A stretch of 64,000 nt of DNA from Polaromonas sp. (GCF_029945925.1 NZ_JAQSDN010000043.1:78398-142397); one strand, 5' to 3'. Counted from the stretch's first letter, positions 35,400 to 45,988 are shown. Notes: generated by a model from the sequence alone, not told the origin. Numbers and translations: made by a program.

Positions 35400-36095
35400 C
35401 TAGCCGGCCGGCGCGTCCAGCGACCCGCCGCCCACCAGCTCCAGCCGGTAACCAAAGCCGCGAATGGACCGCAGGGCGATGCCGTGCGGCTCCAGCTTGC
35501 CACGCAGGCGCGAGACGTAGACCTCGATCGCGTTGGGGGTGATTTCCTTGTCCCAGCCGGTCAGCGCGGCGAGCAGTTTTTCCTTGCTGGCAGGTTTGGG
35601 CGCGTGGATGAGCAAATACTCCATCACCGTCCATTCGCGCGGTCCCAGATCAATCAGCTGGCCGTTGGCGCGCGCCTGGCGGTTCGCCGAGTCAAGCTCC
35701 AATGCGCCGAAACTCAACATGGCGCTGGTGGCCGCCTGCGAGCGGCGCAGCAGCGCACGCAGGCGCGCGAGCAGTTCGGGCAGTTCAAAGGGCTTGACCA
35801 TGTAGTCGTCCGCCCCCAGGTCCAGGCCCTGCACCCGGTCTTCCAGGGCGTCGCGCGCCGTGAGGATCAGCACCGGCATGGCCAGCCCCCGCACGCGCAG
35901 CCGGCGCGTGAGCTCCAGGCCGTCAATTTTGGGCAGGCCGATGTCGATGATGGCGGCGTCAAAACTCTCGCCCTGCAGCACCTCTTCGGCACGCTCGGCA
36001 CTGCCGACCCAGTCCACCGCGTAACCGGCATCGGACAGCCCCAGCTTGATGCCGCTGGCCAGCATCACGTCGTCTTCAACGAGGAGAAGTCTCAT
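35400..36095 (-). CDS. OmpR-family response regulator (TctD-like)
   Basis: MRLLLVEDDVMLASGIKLGL; AAIIDIGLPKIDGLEL; winged-helix C-terminus GPREWTVMEYLLIH. Confidence 0.94.
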   Translation of the reverse strand: MRLLLVEDDVMLASGIKLGLSDAGYAVDWVGSAERAEEVLQGESFDAAIIDIGLPKIDGLELTRRLRVRGLAMPVLILTARDALEDRVQGLDLGADDYMVKPFELPELLARLRALLRRSQAATSAMLSFGALELDSANRQARANGQLIDLGPREWTVMEYLLIHAPKPASKEKLLAALTGWDKEITPNAIEVYVSRLRGKLEPHGIALRSIRGFGYRLELVGGGSLDAPAG

Positions 36096-36129
36096 AAGAC
36101 TGGAGTAAGTTGGAAAACGCGTTCAGGAA

Positions 36130-36246
36130 GCGTTGCGAGCGGCTGTCAGGCTAGGCGCACGGAGCACAGCAACCGGAATGTGCTTCAGGCACATGAGGAT
36201 TGCGAGCACCGCGCAACAACGCATGGCAGACGCGCAGTAGCTTCAT
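36130..36246 (-). repeat. post-stop structured repeat, copy 4
   Basis: GCGGCTGTCA/TGGCAGACGC, GCAA/TTGC, ATGTGC-TTCAG-GCACAT then TGAGGA; GCAACAACGCA; GCAGTAGC; starts ~10 nt after the argB stop on the minus strand. Confidence 0.82.
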
Positions 36247-36256
36247 GGGCGCGTTT

Positions 36257-37168
36257 TCAGTGCGATCGGATCATGGTGCCGTACGCCTGGTCGGTCAGGA
36301 TCTCCAGCAGCATGGCGTGTGGCACGCGGCCGTCGATGATGTGCACCGAGTTCACCCCGCTTTTGGCCGCGTCCAGCGCACCCTCGATCTTGGGCAACAT
36401 GCCGCCCGAGATGGTGCCGTCGGCAAACAGCTCGTCGATTTCACGGGCGCTGAGGTCGGTCAGCAGTTCGCCGGCCTTGTTGAGCACACCGGGCGTGTTC
36501 GTCAGCAGCACCAGCTTTTCGGCCTTCAGCACAATGGCCAGCTTGCCCGCCACCACATCGGCGTTGATGTTGTAGCTTTCATTGTGCTCGCCAAAGCCGA
36601 TCGGGCTGATCACGGGAATGAAGGCGTCGTCCTGCAGCGCCTTGACGACACTGGGGTCGATGCTGAGGATATCGCCGACAAACCCGATGTCGTGCTCCTT
36701 GGCCGGGTCGTCCTTGTCGGCCATCTTGAGTTTCTGCGCCCGGATCAGGCCGCCGTCGCGCCCGGTCAGGCCCACCGCCTTGCCGCCGGCCTGGTTGATC
36801 AGGCCCACGATATCCTGCTGCACCTGGCCCGCCAGCACCCACTCCACCACTTCCATGGTTTCCTCATCGGTCACGCGCATGCCCTGGACGAATTGCCCCT
36901 TTTTGCCGAGGCGGTTCAGTGCCGTTTCAATCTGCGGCCCGCCGCCATGCACCACCACCGGGTTCATGCCGACCAGCTTGAGCAGAACCACATCCTCGGC
37001 AAAGTCCGCCTGCAGCGCCGGGTCGGTCATGGCATTGCCGCCGTACTTGATGACCAGCGTCTTGCCGTGGAACTTGCGGATGTAGGGCAGCGCCTGCGCC
37101 AGGATTTCGGCCTTGTCGCGCGGGCCTACGTGGGAGAGGTCGGGGTCGGAGTGGGAAGAATGGTTCAT
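36257..37168 (-). CDS. argB: acetylglutamate kinase
   Basis: [61 protein letters not shown]. Confidence 0.97.
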   Translation of the reverse strand: MNHSSHSDPDLSHVGPRDKAEILAQALPYIRKFHGKTLVIKYGGNAMTDPALQADFAEDVVLLKLVGMNPVVVHGGGPQIETALNRLGKKGQFVQGMRVTDEETMEVVEWVLAGQVQQDIVGLINQAGGKAVGLTGRDGGLIRAQKLKMADKDDPAKEHDIGFVGDILSIDPSVVKALQDDAFIPVISPIGFGEHNESYNINADVVAGKLAIVLKAEKLVLLTNTPGVLNKAGELLTDLSAREIDELFADGTISGGMLPKIEGALDAAKSGVNSVHIIDGRVPHAMLLEILTDQAYGTMIRSH

Positions 37169-37224
37169 TGCGGGATTTTTTAGTGGAGGACCAAATTGTG
37201 CTGCATAGCAGCAAGATCGGGAAT

Positions 37225-39105
37225 TCAGGTGGACTGGGCAGCCTGCCCGCCATAACCGTGGACACATGCCCGAAGCACGGCCTTGATGGCGGGCACATCG
37301 CTGCTGTCAGCGGCACGTCGCAGTGTCTGCAAGTGCACTTCGAGGACGGGCCAAGTCAGGTAATCTTCATGCGCTTTCATGATGCGCGGGTGTGTGGTGG
37401 ACGACGGGTTGTCGCCAATCAGCAACTCTTCGTACAGTTTTTCACCGGGTCGCAAACCCGTGATTGCAATTTCAATATCACCGCTCACATTGACTTCGTC
37501 GCGCACGCTCAGGCCAGACAGCTCCACCATACGGCGGGCCAGATCCATGATTCTGACGGGCTCGCCCATGTCCAGCACAAACACTTCACCGCCTCCAGCC
37601 ATGGCACCTGCCTGCAGCACCAACTGGGCCGCCTCGGGAATGGTCATGAAATACCGGGTGACTTCCGGGTGCGTTACCGTCAACGGGCCGCCACTGGCGA
37701 GCTGCCTGCGAAACAGGGGGACCACACTGCCGCTGGAACCCAGCACGTTGCCGAAGCGAACCATGCCAAAACATGTGGTTGATTCTCCGGCTTGCCCAGC
37801 CAAAGCCTGCAAAACAAGTTCGGCCATGCGCTTGCTGGCCCCCATGACGTTGGTGGGGCGCACAGCCTTGTCAGTAGACACCAGTATGAACTGGGTGACT
37901 CCACTTTCAATGGCTGCGCGCGCCATGTTGAGCGTACCGAAAACATTATTGGCAATGCCCTCTGCCGGATTGGATTCCACCATGGGCACATGCTTGTAGG
38001 CCGCCGCATGGTAAACCGTAGCAGGTCGGTAGGTGTGGCAGATTTCCTGCAGGCGCCGGGGGCTGGCCACACTTCCCAACAGCGGCACCAGTTCGCAGCC
38101 AAATCTTTGAGCCACACACAGACCCTGCAATTCCTGGTGAATGCTGTAAAGACCAAATTCGTTGTGGTCCAGCAACAGCAACTGACGAGGATGTTCAGCC
38201 AGAATCTGCCGGCACAACTCACTGCCGATGCTGCCACCCGCACCAGTCACAAGAACTACCTTGTCTGCCAGATTGCGGGCCAGCAAGTCCGTGTTGGGCG
38301 GCACCGTGTCGCGGCCCAGCAGATCTTCAATGTCAAGTTCCTTGAAATCCTGTACCGTGACGCGCCCCGTGGCCAAATCGGCCAAGCCCGGCAAGGTGCG
38401 AATATGAACAGGCACCGAGCGCAGGCTGTCGATGATCCGGTTGCGCCGTTCGCGGGAGGAGCTGGGCAAAGCCAGCAAAATGTCCGTCACGCCCAGCCGG
38501 GCCACCAAGCCAGGCACTTCTGACGGGGCGAACACCGGTACACCGTTGATACTGCGGCCCACCTTGGCCGCGTCATCATCGACAAAACCCAGCAAAGAAA
38601 ATTGCCTGGAGATGCCCATTGCCGAGGCTGTTTGCACACCCGCCGTGCCCGCGCCGTAAATCAGGAGGCGGCCTTCGGCCGGCCTTTGTGCACTTCCCAG
38701 ACCCGCCAGCCAGAATCGGGCCACTGCCCGGCTGGTCCCCACAAGCAGCAAAAAGATCAATGGCTGCAACACACCCACGCTACGCGGCACACCGGGCCAC
38801 TGCTGCCACAACAACACAGCCATAAAGACCATGCCAAACACCACCACGGCCTGCCCGGTGGCTTTCAACGCCGCTTGCCCTGTGTATCTGAAGATGGCCC
38901 GATAAAGACCAAACTTGATGAATACAGGGATCGCCAGCAGCGGCGCCAGTCCATACACCCACCATTGCGCCTCGCTGGGCGAATGCAATTCATCCAGTCT
39001 GAGCGTGAACGCTATCCAGGTGGAAAGCAATGCCAGAACAACGTCGACCGCAATAACCACCGCCAGCTTGACCACCCGTGGCCAGCTCAAAATTCTGCTC
39101 TGCAT
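37225..39105 (-). CDS. membrane-anchored nucleoside-diphosphate-sugar 4,6-dehydratase (WbpM/CapD-like)
   Basis: N-terminal TM helices, [40 protein letters not shown]; 626 aa. Confidence 0.93.
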   Translation of the reverse strand: MQSRILSWPRVVKLAVVIAVDVVLALLSTWIAFTLRLDELHSPSEAQWWVYGLAPLLAIPVFIKFGLYRAIFRYTGQAALKATGQAVVVFGMVFMAVLLWQQWPGVPRSVGVLQPLIFLLLVGTSRAVARFWLAGLGSAQRPAEGRLLIYGAGTAGVQTASAMGISRQFSLLGFVDDDAAKVGRSINGVPVFAPSEVPGLVARLGVTDILLALPSSSRERRNRIIDSLRSVPVHIRTLPGLADLATGRVTVQDFKELDIEDLLGRDTVPPNTDLLARNLADKVVLVTGAGGSIGSELCRQILAEHPRQLLLLDHNEFGLYSIHQELQGLCVAQRFGCELVPLLGSVASPRRLQEICHTYRPATVYHAAAYKHVPMVESNPAEGIANNVFGTLNMARAAIESGVTQFILVSTDKAVRPTNVMGASKRMAELVLQALAGQAGESTTCFGMVRFGNVLGSSGSVVPLFRRQLASGGPLTVTHPEVTRYFMTIPEAAQLVLQAGAMAGGGEVFVLDMGEPVRIMDLARRMVELSGLSVRDEVNVSGDIEIAITGLRPGEKLYEELLIGDNPSSTTHPRIMKAHEDYLTWPVLEVHLQTLRRAADSSDVPAIKAVLRACVHGYGGQAAQST

Positions 39106-39135
39106 TGATCCCCCTGACCTGCCCTCTGATTCACA

Positions 39136-39492
39136 CTAGCTTTTGACGGCGAACTCTTCTTTGGTTTTGCCTTGAGCCATCAAAGCGGCCAACCAGCGCG
39201 GCGTCAAGCCACGCCCACTCCAGGTTTCACCAGCCGGCCCCCGGTATTTTGCTGCCAGCGTAGAAGTGCTTTTCTTTTTCCCAGTACCGCCCCCACGGGT
39301 CGCGGCCACCTTCTTTGACTTCACCTTTGCGCCACCCGATTTTCCGGAACTGAGGTCTTTGACGGTAATGCCAAAAGCTTCCATCATTACCAGTATTTCA
39401 TGCACTGTTTTATCAAACTCCCTCGACTTGATTTCATTGGCCTGTTTCTGCAATTTTTCAATTTGACCTTGAATTTCAACCAGATTACTCAT
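39136..39492 (-). CDS. H-NS family nucleoid-associated protein
   Basis: C-terminal KYRGPAGETWSGRGLTPRWLAALMAQGKTKEEFAV DNA-binding motif; coiled-coil N-terminus. Confidence 0.93.
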   Translation of the reverse strand: MSNLVEIQGQIEKLQKQANEIKSREFDKTVHEILVMMEAFGITVKDLSSGKSGGAKVKSKKVAATRGGGTGKKKSTSTLAAKYRGPAGETWSGRGLTPRWLAALMAQGKTKEEFAVKS

Positions 39493-39543
39493 GCCGGCAC
39501 CTTTCATTGATTTAAAACGTTCGACTGAAATTTGAAAATAATT

Positions 39544-40104
39544 CTAATGCGTTACATTATCTCTTCTCAAAACCTTTAAAAATGTCAAACATATAATTTT
39601 TATATCCAGCAAGGAAGATTTTTTATTTAGATATTCAATTTCCAGTGCCACTTTTTGTGGAATGGGCAACTCATCGCGTCCATTGACCTGCGCCCATCCC
39701 GTCAGGCCCGGCAACAGATTATGAATGCCATTGCGCGTGCGCAATTCGATCAAATCATGCTGATTAAACAATGCTGGCCGGGGTCCGACAAAACTCATGT
39801 CGCCCTTGACGATACTCCATAACTGGGGCAATTCATCCAGGCTGCTTTTCCGTAAAAAGCTGCCGATCGGCGTGAGATAACTATTCGCATCAGCAAGTAA
39901 ATGGGTGGCGACTGCAGGCGTACCAATTTTCATGCTGCGGAACTTCGGCATCCTGAAAATCATGTTCCGCCGTCCCACGCGGTCCGACCAGTACAGGACA
40001 GGACCCGGAGACGTCAGTTTGACTGCCAAGGCCAACAACAGTAGCGGCAAAGCGAAAATACATATCGCCAGAACTGCCAGCGACAGATCAAACAAACGCT
40101 TCAT
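39544..40104 (-). CDS. sugar transferase (bacterial initiating undecaprenyl-phosphate sugar transferase family)
   Basis: MKRLFDLSLAVLAICIFALPLLLLALAVKLTSPGPVLYWSDRVGRRNMIFRMPKFRSM; SSLDELPQLWSIVKGDMSFVGPRP. Confidence 0.93.
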   Translation of the reverse strand: MKRLFDLSLAVLAICIFALPLLLLALAVKLTSPGPVLYWSDRVGRRNMIFRMPKFRSMKIGTPAVATHLLADANSYLTPIGSFLRKSSLDELPQLWSIVKGDMSFVGPRPALFNQHDLIELRTRNGIHNLLPGLTGWAQVNGRDELPIPQKVALEIEYLNKKSSLLDIKIICLTFLKVLRRDNVTH

Positions 40105-40126
40105 CAGGCAAACAGGGAAACGGGCA

Positions 40127-41248
40127 TCATTTGCGCCAGACAACGCGGTTGATATAACCCGTATAACTGAGTACCAAACGAACAATTTTTCGCGATACGT
40201 CCGCAGACGCATAGTCGGCAACCGGGCGCATCGGCCCGTACTCGGCAGATTGCTCACATACCACCTTCACCGCATCCAGAACTTCCTGCGACTTGAGCCC
40301 ACACATGATCAGAATACCCTCGTCCATGCCTTCAGGACGCTCGTGCGCATAACGGATCGTTATGGCCGGCAAATTCAGCAATGACGCTTCTTCGGTGATG
40401 GTGCCACTGTCTGAAATCACACACATCGACTCCATCTGCAATTTGACAAAATCAAAGAAGCCGAATGGTTTTGCAAAATCGATCAAGGGGTCGATGTCGG
40501 TCAATCCCAAAGCATCCAACCGCTTGCGTGTGCGTGGATGGGTGGAAACAATGATGGGATACCCGTAGGTACTGGCGAGGAGGTTCAGGGTTGTGACCAG
40601 ATCGCGGAGATTTTCCGGCGTGTCAACATTTTCTTCCCGGTGCGCACTGACTACAAAAAACTGTTTGGACTTGAGGCCAAGGCGCCCCAGCACATCCGAT
40701 GCCTCTATGCCCGGCATGTAGTGTTTCAAGACCTCATCCATGTGAGAGCCGGTTTTAATAATGGTTTCAGGGCGAATACCTTCCGCGATCAAATACCGCC
40801 GCGCGTGCTCGGTCAGAACGAGGTTGATGTCGCTGAGGTGATCCAGAACCTTGCGGTTCAGCTCTTCAGGCACCCGCTGGTCGAAGCATCTGTTTCCCGC
40901 CTCCATGTGGAATACCGGGATCTTGCGCCGCTTCGCCGAAATCACCGCAAGGCAGGAATTAGTGTCGCCATAAAGCAATACCGCATCCGGTTTTTCCTTC
41001 TCGAACACCTCGTCCGCCTTGATGATCACCTGCCCAATGGTCTGGGCAGCCGTCTCGCCGACCGCACCCAGGAAATAGTCGGGTTTTCGGATCTGTAGAT
41101 CCTCGAAAAAGATCTGGTTGAGCTCATAGTCGTAGTTCTGACCGGTGTGTACAAGCACATGGCGGGTGTGCTTGTCCAGTTCAGCAATCACGCGACTCAT
41201 CTTGATGAGCTCCGGGCGTGTACCAACAATCGTCATGACCTTAAGCAT
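40127..41248 (-). CDS. non-hydrolysing UDP-N-acetyl-hexosamine 2-epimerase (WecB/CapG/WbvD family)
   Basis: MLKVMTIVGTRPELIKMSRVIAELDKHTRHVLVHTGQNYDYELNQIFFEDL; HMEAGNRCFDQRVPEE; SDSGTITEEASLL. Confidence 0.93.
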   Translation of the reverse strand: MLKVMTIVGTRPELIKMSRVIAELDKHTRHVLVHTGQNYDYELNQIFFEDLQIRKPDYFLGAVGETAAQTIGQVIIKADEVFEKEKPDAVLLYGDTNSCLAVISAKRRKIPVFHMEAGNRCFDQRVPEELNRKVLDHLSDINLVLTEHARRYLIAEGIRPETIIKTGSHMDEVLKHYMPGIEASDVLGRLGLKSKQFFVVSAHREENVDTPENLRDLVTTLNLLASTYGYPIIVSTHPRTRKRLDALGLTDIDPLIDFAKPFGFFDFVKLQMESMCVISDSGTITEEASLLNLPAITIRYAHERPEGMDEGILIMCGLKSQEVLDAVKVVCEQSAEYGPMRPVADYASADVSRKIVRLVLSYTGYINRVVWRK

Positions 41249-42251
41249 TGAGTTTTTCCTGAATGAAGTCCAGCTTTTTCAGCAGGGTTTTGATCTGCGC
41301 AACGTCCAGCAACTGGGTGTTGTGCGATGTGTAATCATCAAGATGGGAAATTTTCTCTTCCCCATCGCTGAAGTACTTGGCGTAGTTGAGGTCTCGATTG
41401 TCAGCCGGGATGCGGTAGTAGTCGCCCATATCATCCACCCTCGCCATCTCCTCCCTGGACACCAGGGTTTCATAAAGCTTTTCTCCGTGGCGGGTGCCGA
41501 TCGTGCGCACCGAGCTTTTCCCCGGAAACAGCGAAATCAGCGCCTGCGCAAGGTCCGCAACCGTTGAAGCCGGCGCTTTCTGGACAAAAATATCGCCCTG
41601 TTTACCATGCTCAAACGCATGCAGCACCAAGTTCACCGAGTCATCGAGCGACATCAGAAAACGGGTCATTCCAGGATCGGTGATCGTGAGAGGTTTGCCT
41701 TCCTGCAGCTGAGAGACAAACAAGGGAATGACAGAACCGCGGGAAGCCATCACATTGCCGTAGCGTGTTGCGCAGAGCACGGTTTCGCCTTCGTTTTGCA
41801 TGCGCGCCTTCGCCACCATCAATTTCTCCATCATGGCTTTTGATACGCCCATGGCATTGATGGGATAAACCGCCTTGTCCGTACTGAGCACCACCACGCG
41901 TTCCACGCCCTTCTCAATGGCGGCATTCATGACGTTCTCGGCGCCAATAACGTTGGTTAACACCGCCTCCATTGGATAGAATTCGCATGAAGGCACCTGT
42001 TTGAGTGCTGCCGCGTGGAATACATAATCCACCCCCTTCATCGCCTGAAGAATGCTGTCGTAATTGCGGATATCGCCGATATAGAACTTCAGCTTTTCAT
42101 TGTTCAGGCCGATACGCATCTCCTCCTGTTTTTTTTCATCGCGGCTGAAAATCCGGATTTCCCGAACATCGGTTGACAGGAAACGCTTCAGCACAGCGTG
42201 GCCAAAAGAGCCCGTACCACCCGTGATCATTAATATTTTATTATTGAACAT
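41241..42251 (-). CDS. UDP-GlcNAc 4,6-dehydratase/epimerase (CapE/FnlA/WbvB-like)
   Basis: MFNNKILMITGGTGSFGHAVLKRFLSTDVREIRIFSRDEKKQEEMR; STDKAVYPINAMGVSKAMMEKLM. Confidence 0.92.
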   Translation of the reverse strand: MFNNKILMITGGTGSFGHAVLKRFLSTDVREIRIFSRDEKKQEEMRIGLNNEKLKFYIGDIRNYDSILQAMKGVDYVFHAAALKQVPSCEFYPMEAVLTNVIGAENVMNAAIEKGVERVVVLSTDKAVYPINAMGVSKAMMEKLMVAKARMQNEGETVLCATRYGNVMASRGSVIPLFVSQLQEGKPLTITDPGMTRFLMSLDDSVNLVLHAFEHGKQGDIFVQKAPASTVADLAQALISLFPGKSSVRTIGTRHGEKLYETLVSREEMARVDDMGDYYRIPADNRDLNYAKYFSDGEEKISHLDDYTSHNTQLLDVAQIKTLLKKLDFIQEKLNA

Positions 42252-42266
42252 TATTTCACTCTCGCA

Positions 42267-43121
42267 TTATCTTGATGCGTACATGGATTGAATTAACTCC
42301 GGCCAGGAAGGCGCGATGTAACCGGTTTCCTTGGAAAAACGCTCAGAAACAAGGGAGCGGTTAATCGCAAAAGACTCGTCCCGGATGATCTCAATTGACT
42401 TGCCATAGACCTTTGCGATCAGACACAGCAATTCAAATTTATTGATGGCTTCGGCCCCGACATGATACAAGCCGGACAGATCAGTGCAGGGGATCACGAT
42501 GTCGCGCACAACCTGCGCAAACACGGTGCTCGGTAAACCGGAAAAAATGGCGCGCTCAAAACCATTGCATTTACCTTCCTGTGACAAAAACCATGCGAGC
42601 AACCCATAGGTGCTTTGGAGTTCATGGCCAATGGTGGAGGTGCGTAGGGTAACGGCATGCGGATAACTTACTTCACCCAAAAACTTTGTCTTGCCATAGA
42701 CGTCCCGGGCATCAGCCGGGTCATCCTCGACATAGGCCCCCTTCAAGCCGGAAAACACACAGTCCGTGCTCACGTGGATCAACCGGGCACGCGCCACAGC
42801 ACAGAGCTCCGCAATGCGATGAGGCAACAAGGCATTGATCGGGATCGCCAGGACGGGATCGTCGGATTCCTTGTGGTGCTTCGTCAATCCGATGCAGTTG
42901 ACGACCACCGCCGGCTGCACCCGCGAGAAAACCCGCACGAGTGCATCATGGTTGTCAATGTCAACCCCGGGTAGCAGCTTGCTGGCAACAGCAGCCGAGA
43001 AAAAGCGCTTTGCATCGGCGGAGCGCAGGGTCCCAAAAACCTCCCACGCCTTGTTTTCGCCAAGCACACGAAACATGGCACTTCCAATCATTCCGCTGGC
43101 TCCCAATACCAGAATTCTCAT
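42267..43121 (-). CDS. RmlD-like NDP-sugar 4-ketoreductase (WbvR-like)
   Basis: MRILVLGASGMIGSAMFRVL; HVSTDCVFSGLKGAYVEDDPADARDVYGKTKFLGE; 284 aa, no C-terminal cupin. Confidence 0.87.
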   Translation of the reverse strand: MRILVLGASGMIGSAMFRVLGENKAWEVFGTLRSADAKRFFSAAVASKLLPGVDIDNHDALVRVFSRVQPAVVVNCIGLTKHHKESDDPVLAIPINALLPHRIAELCAVARARLIHVSTDCVFSGLKGAYVEDDPADARDVYGKTKFLGEVSYPHAVTLRTSTIGHELQSTYGLLAWFLSQEGKCNGFERAIFSGLPSTVFAQVVRDIVIPCTDLSGLYHVGAEAINKFELLCLIAKVYGKSIEIIRDESFAINRSLVSERFSKETGYIAPSWPELIQSMYASR

Positions 43122-45988
43122 TGTTTTTTCCTGTGGTTTTCGGCAACCGCCTTGAAGTGCCCAATCAACTGATCCGTCAGCATGTTGTGATCGAAATGGT
43201 CCTTGAAGTAACGCCTGCCATTCTCGCCAAGTATTGCCCTGTCCTCCGCCGTCATTTGGAAAAGCCTCAGCACGGCATCAGCGAGCGCCTTTGCATCACC
43301 CGCCGGACAAGTCAGTCCAGCATGGGCTTCATTGACCAGACGTGCTCCCTCCCCGTTCAACGACGCAACGATAGGCCTGCCAGAGGCCATATACGCTTGC
43401 ACCTTGTTGGGTACCGTAGCGGCAAAAATAGGCTCGTCCGCAAGCGAAACAAGCAATGCTCCTGCCTTCTGCATCAGGCCGGGCATGGTCTCAACGGGAT
43501 ACCTTCCGGGAAGGTGCAGATTCGTCAGCTTCAGCACCTCGACCTGCTGGAGCATCCAGTCCCGGCGACTGCCCTGACCGATCACCACAAAACGGATGTC
43601 GGAGTGATCTTTTAGCAGATGCGCCGCTTGCACAATGACATCAACAGCTTGGCCTGCGCCAATATTGCCAGCAAAAACAACCGGGAAGCCATGATCGAGC
43701 ACCGGAATCTCCGGGAGCACCACTGTCGATGGTGAACCAAAGGTATCGTCAACCGAGTTGGGGTAATACCGGACAGTTTTTCCGGGCGCCAGCGCGTTTA
43801 CAAAAGGCAGAAAACCCCAGGACTGGGCCAGTAGCAGGTCTGCACGCCGATAGACAAGGCCCACCAACCAGCCGACTTTTGCGAGCACCCCCCGATTCTT
43901 CACATACCCAGTCGCTTCCAGGCTCTCCGGCCACAAGTCCTGAACCCAGATGATTACCGGTCTTCGTTTTAGCCAGCCAATCATCAACGCCGGAATGGCC
44001 TGGAAAATGGGGGAAACGCCGTATACAAAAATCGCTTCGTAGTCACGCGATCTCAACAGCCAAGGTCCCAAAACCACACCGGAAAAGATGAACGAAAGAT
44101 AATTGATAACCAGCCGTAGCGCACCTTTGCTGCCACGCGGAATCAACGGGATACGGTACAACGTTGCTCCATGCCATCGCTCGGTCTGGCAACCGAGAAT
44201 ACGATAGCCGGAATGAAGCCGCCCTTCGGGGTAATTAGGCTTCCCGGTCAACACATCGACATCAACACCTTTTTCCACCAAGGTCTTCACCAGATCATTG
44301 ATACGAAAACTTTCCGGCCAGAAATACTGGCTGACAATCAGGATGCGCACGGTTTTTTGATCTGCTTTGAGGGCTTTGGCAGGGCCGGCCGGACTCAAGC
44401 TGGAGAAATCGGCTTTAGCGGCTGATGAATTTTCGCCTGCAGACGACCACCAGTTCAGGCAGGCGCCGAGCGTCATTGAAAGAAATACCCAGGTTGGGAA
44501 TAACTGGGGTGTCCTCAAAAACAATCCAGAGGTAAAACAAAAGGCAAGTCCGGTCAATGCATAGGCGGAGAAAATACCCGGAGAATTTAGACTCTTCTTG
44601 ATCCCCACCCAGAATAACACCGACCAGAGCAAGAACCAGATCGTCAGCGATACAGCGCCGCCAATAGCATATATCGACATAAAAGAATTGTCGCTGATAT
44701 ATTCGAGCAACGTGCGGCCACTCACGGACTCCATCATTTTCCCGGCATCACTCGTAACCGCCATAGTCTCCATACCTTTAGCCGCGGCCCCAATGCTGTT
44801 AGCCGCAGACTGGATACTTCCACCCAAATCTTCAAATGCCGTCGGCAGAATAGCAGTTAGTTTTACCATCAAGGCTGATTTTGGCAACCACTCTGACAGC
44901 GAGACCAGCCACCGATCCAAATGCTGCATTGTGGGGGAAAAAACCTTCATCACAAAGATCCAGAATATATCGACTGGCAATTCCAAAAATCTTTGCAGAT
45001 TTGCGCGCAGCGTATTTAAGAATGCATAAGGTGAAGGAGTTGCATATGTAATCAACAAGGCAGAGGCAGCAAATGCGAACACAAAAGCGAGGGGCGGCCA
45101 AAGCCAGTCGAGTGCTTTTTGTTGTATATGTTTTCTGCTGAAAAACAGTAGCATTGAAGCGGAGGAAAGATTGACAATGGACAACATCAACCCGCTTCTT
45201 GAGGAAGACAGAAGAAGCGACAATATGACCAGCAACATGGCGCCAAAAGCAATCCGGCGGGAAATCCAACCCAGATGAAACACCAGCGAAATCAGTGCCA
45301 CCATCAGTGCACTCCATAGCCCAAATACGTTCGGGTTAAACAAAGTACCGCTGGTTCGATATGAAAAGCCGGTCACATAATATGTCCCCGCCCAAACTAC
45401 CCCAGTGACGATTTCATAAAAACCGCCAGCGATCATAAGTAGCCCCAAAACAACCAGTGCTGTGAGCCACTCCTTCCGACGGGAAACAAAATAATCACGC
45501 CCCTGGCTCACTCCAATGGAAAATACAAGCATGCCAGCCCACATACAAATGGAAAATATCGACTCCTTCAAAATCGTTAATAATTTTCCGGAAGAAATTC
45601 CTGGATAATTTACTGCACCATAAACCATAGACATCAGAAACAAGGCCAGAAGAAGAAGAATATCCAGTCTAAAAAAAGGACTGCCCCTGATTGAATTCAA
45701 TGGATGCTGCATGCGCAAAATTAAAAGTACGCCGCAATAAATCAGAAAACCGGCACCGACCAGTTTGACGCCTAAATCGCTGCTCTGATAGTGCAACGCA
45801 TTCAGAGTATCTATTCCACTACCCGTGGCCGCCGCAAAAATTGCATACCCGCCGTGCAGACCAAGATAAATAAGCATGGCCACCAATACTGCACCGATGC
45901 TTTTTCTTATATAAAGGTAATAAATCAACCCAAAAATCCAGATCAGATTTGGGATCGAGTTCCATAAAAAATATTTATCCCCAGGCAT
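43118..45988 (-). CDS. fusion: N-terminal Wzy/O-antigen polymerase-like membrane domain + C-terminal GT4 glycosyltransferase (WbuB-like)
   Basis: One 956-aa ORF. First ~546 aa multi-TM Wzy/ligase-like; last ~410 aa from VRILIVSQYFWPESFRINDLVKTL with VQDLWPESLEATG and the GT4 C-terminal domain. Confidence 0.88.
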   Translation of the reverse strand: MPGDKYFLWNSIPNLIWIFGLIYYLYIRKSIGAVLVAMLIYLGLHGGYAIFAAATGSGIDTLNALHYQSSDLGVKLVGAGFLIYCGVLLILRMQHPLNSIRGSPFFRLDILLLLALFLMSMVYGAVNYPGISSGKLLTILKESIFSICMWAGMLVFSIGVSQGRDYFVSRRKEWLTALVVLGLLMIAGGFYEIVTGVVWAGTYYVTGFSYRTSGTLFNPNVFGLWSALMVALISLVFHLGWISRRIAFGAMLLVILSLLLSSSRSGLMLSIVNLSSASMLLFFSRKHIQQKALDWLWPPLAFVFAFAASALLITYATPSPYAFLNTLRANLQRFLELPVDIFWIFVMKVFSPTMQHLDRWLVSLSEWLPKSALMVKLTAILPTAFEDLGGSIQSAANSIGAAAKGMETMAVTSDAGKMMESVSGRTLLEYISDNSFMSIYAIGGAVSLTIWFLLWSVLFWVGIKKSLNSPGIFSAYALTGLAFCFTSGLFLRTPQLFPTWVFLSMTLGACLNWWSSAGENSSAAKADFSSLSPAGPAKALKADQKTVRILIVSQYFWPESFRINDLVKTLVEKGVDVDVLTGKPNYPEGRLHSGYRILGCQTERWHGATLYRIPLIPRGSKGALRLVINYLSFIFSGVVLGPWLLRSRDYEAIFVYGVSPIFQAIPALMIGWLKRRPVIIWVQDLWPESLEATGYVKNRGVLAKVGWLVGLVYRRADLLLAQSWGFLPFVNALAPGKTVRYYPNSVDDTFGSPSTVVLPEIPVLDHGFPVVFAGNIGAGQAVDVIVQAAHLLKDHSDIRFVVIGQGSRRDWMLQQVEVLKLTNLHLPGRYPVETMPGLMQKAGALLVSLADEPIFAATVPNKVQAYMASGRPIVASLNGEGARLVNEAHAGLTCPAGDAKALADAVLRLFQMTAEDRAILGENGRRYFKDHFDHNMLTDQLIGHFKAVAENHRKKQ

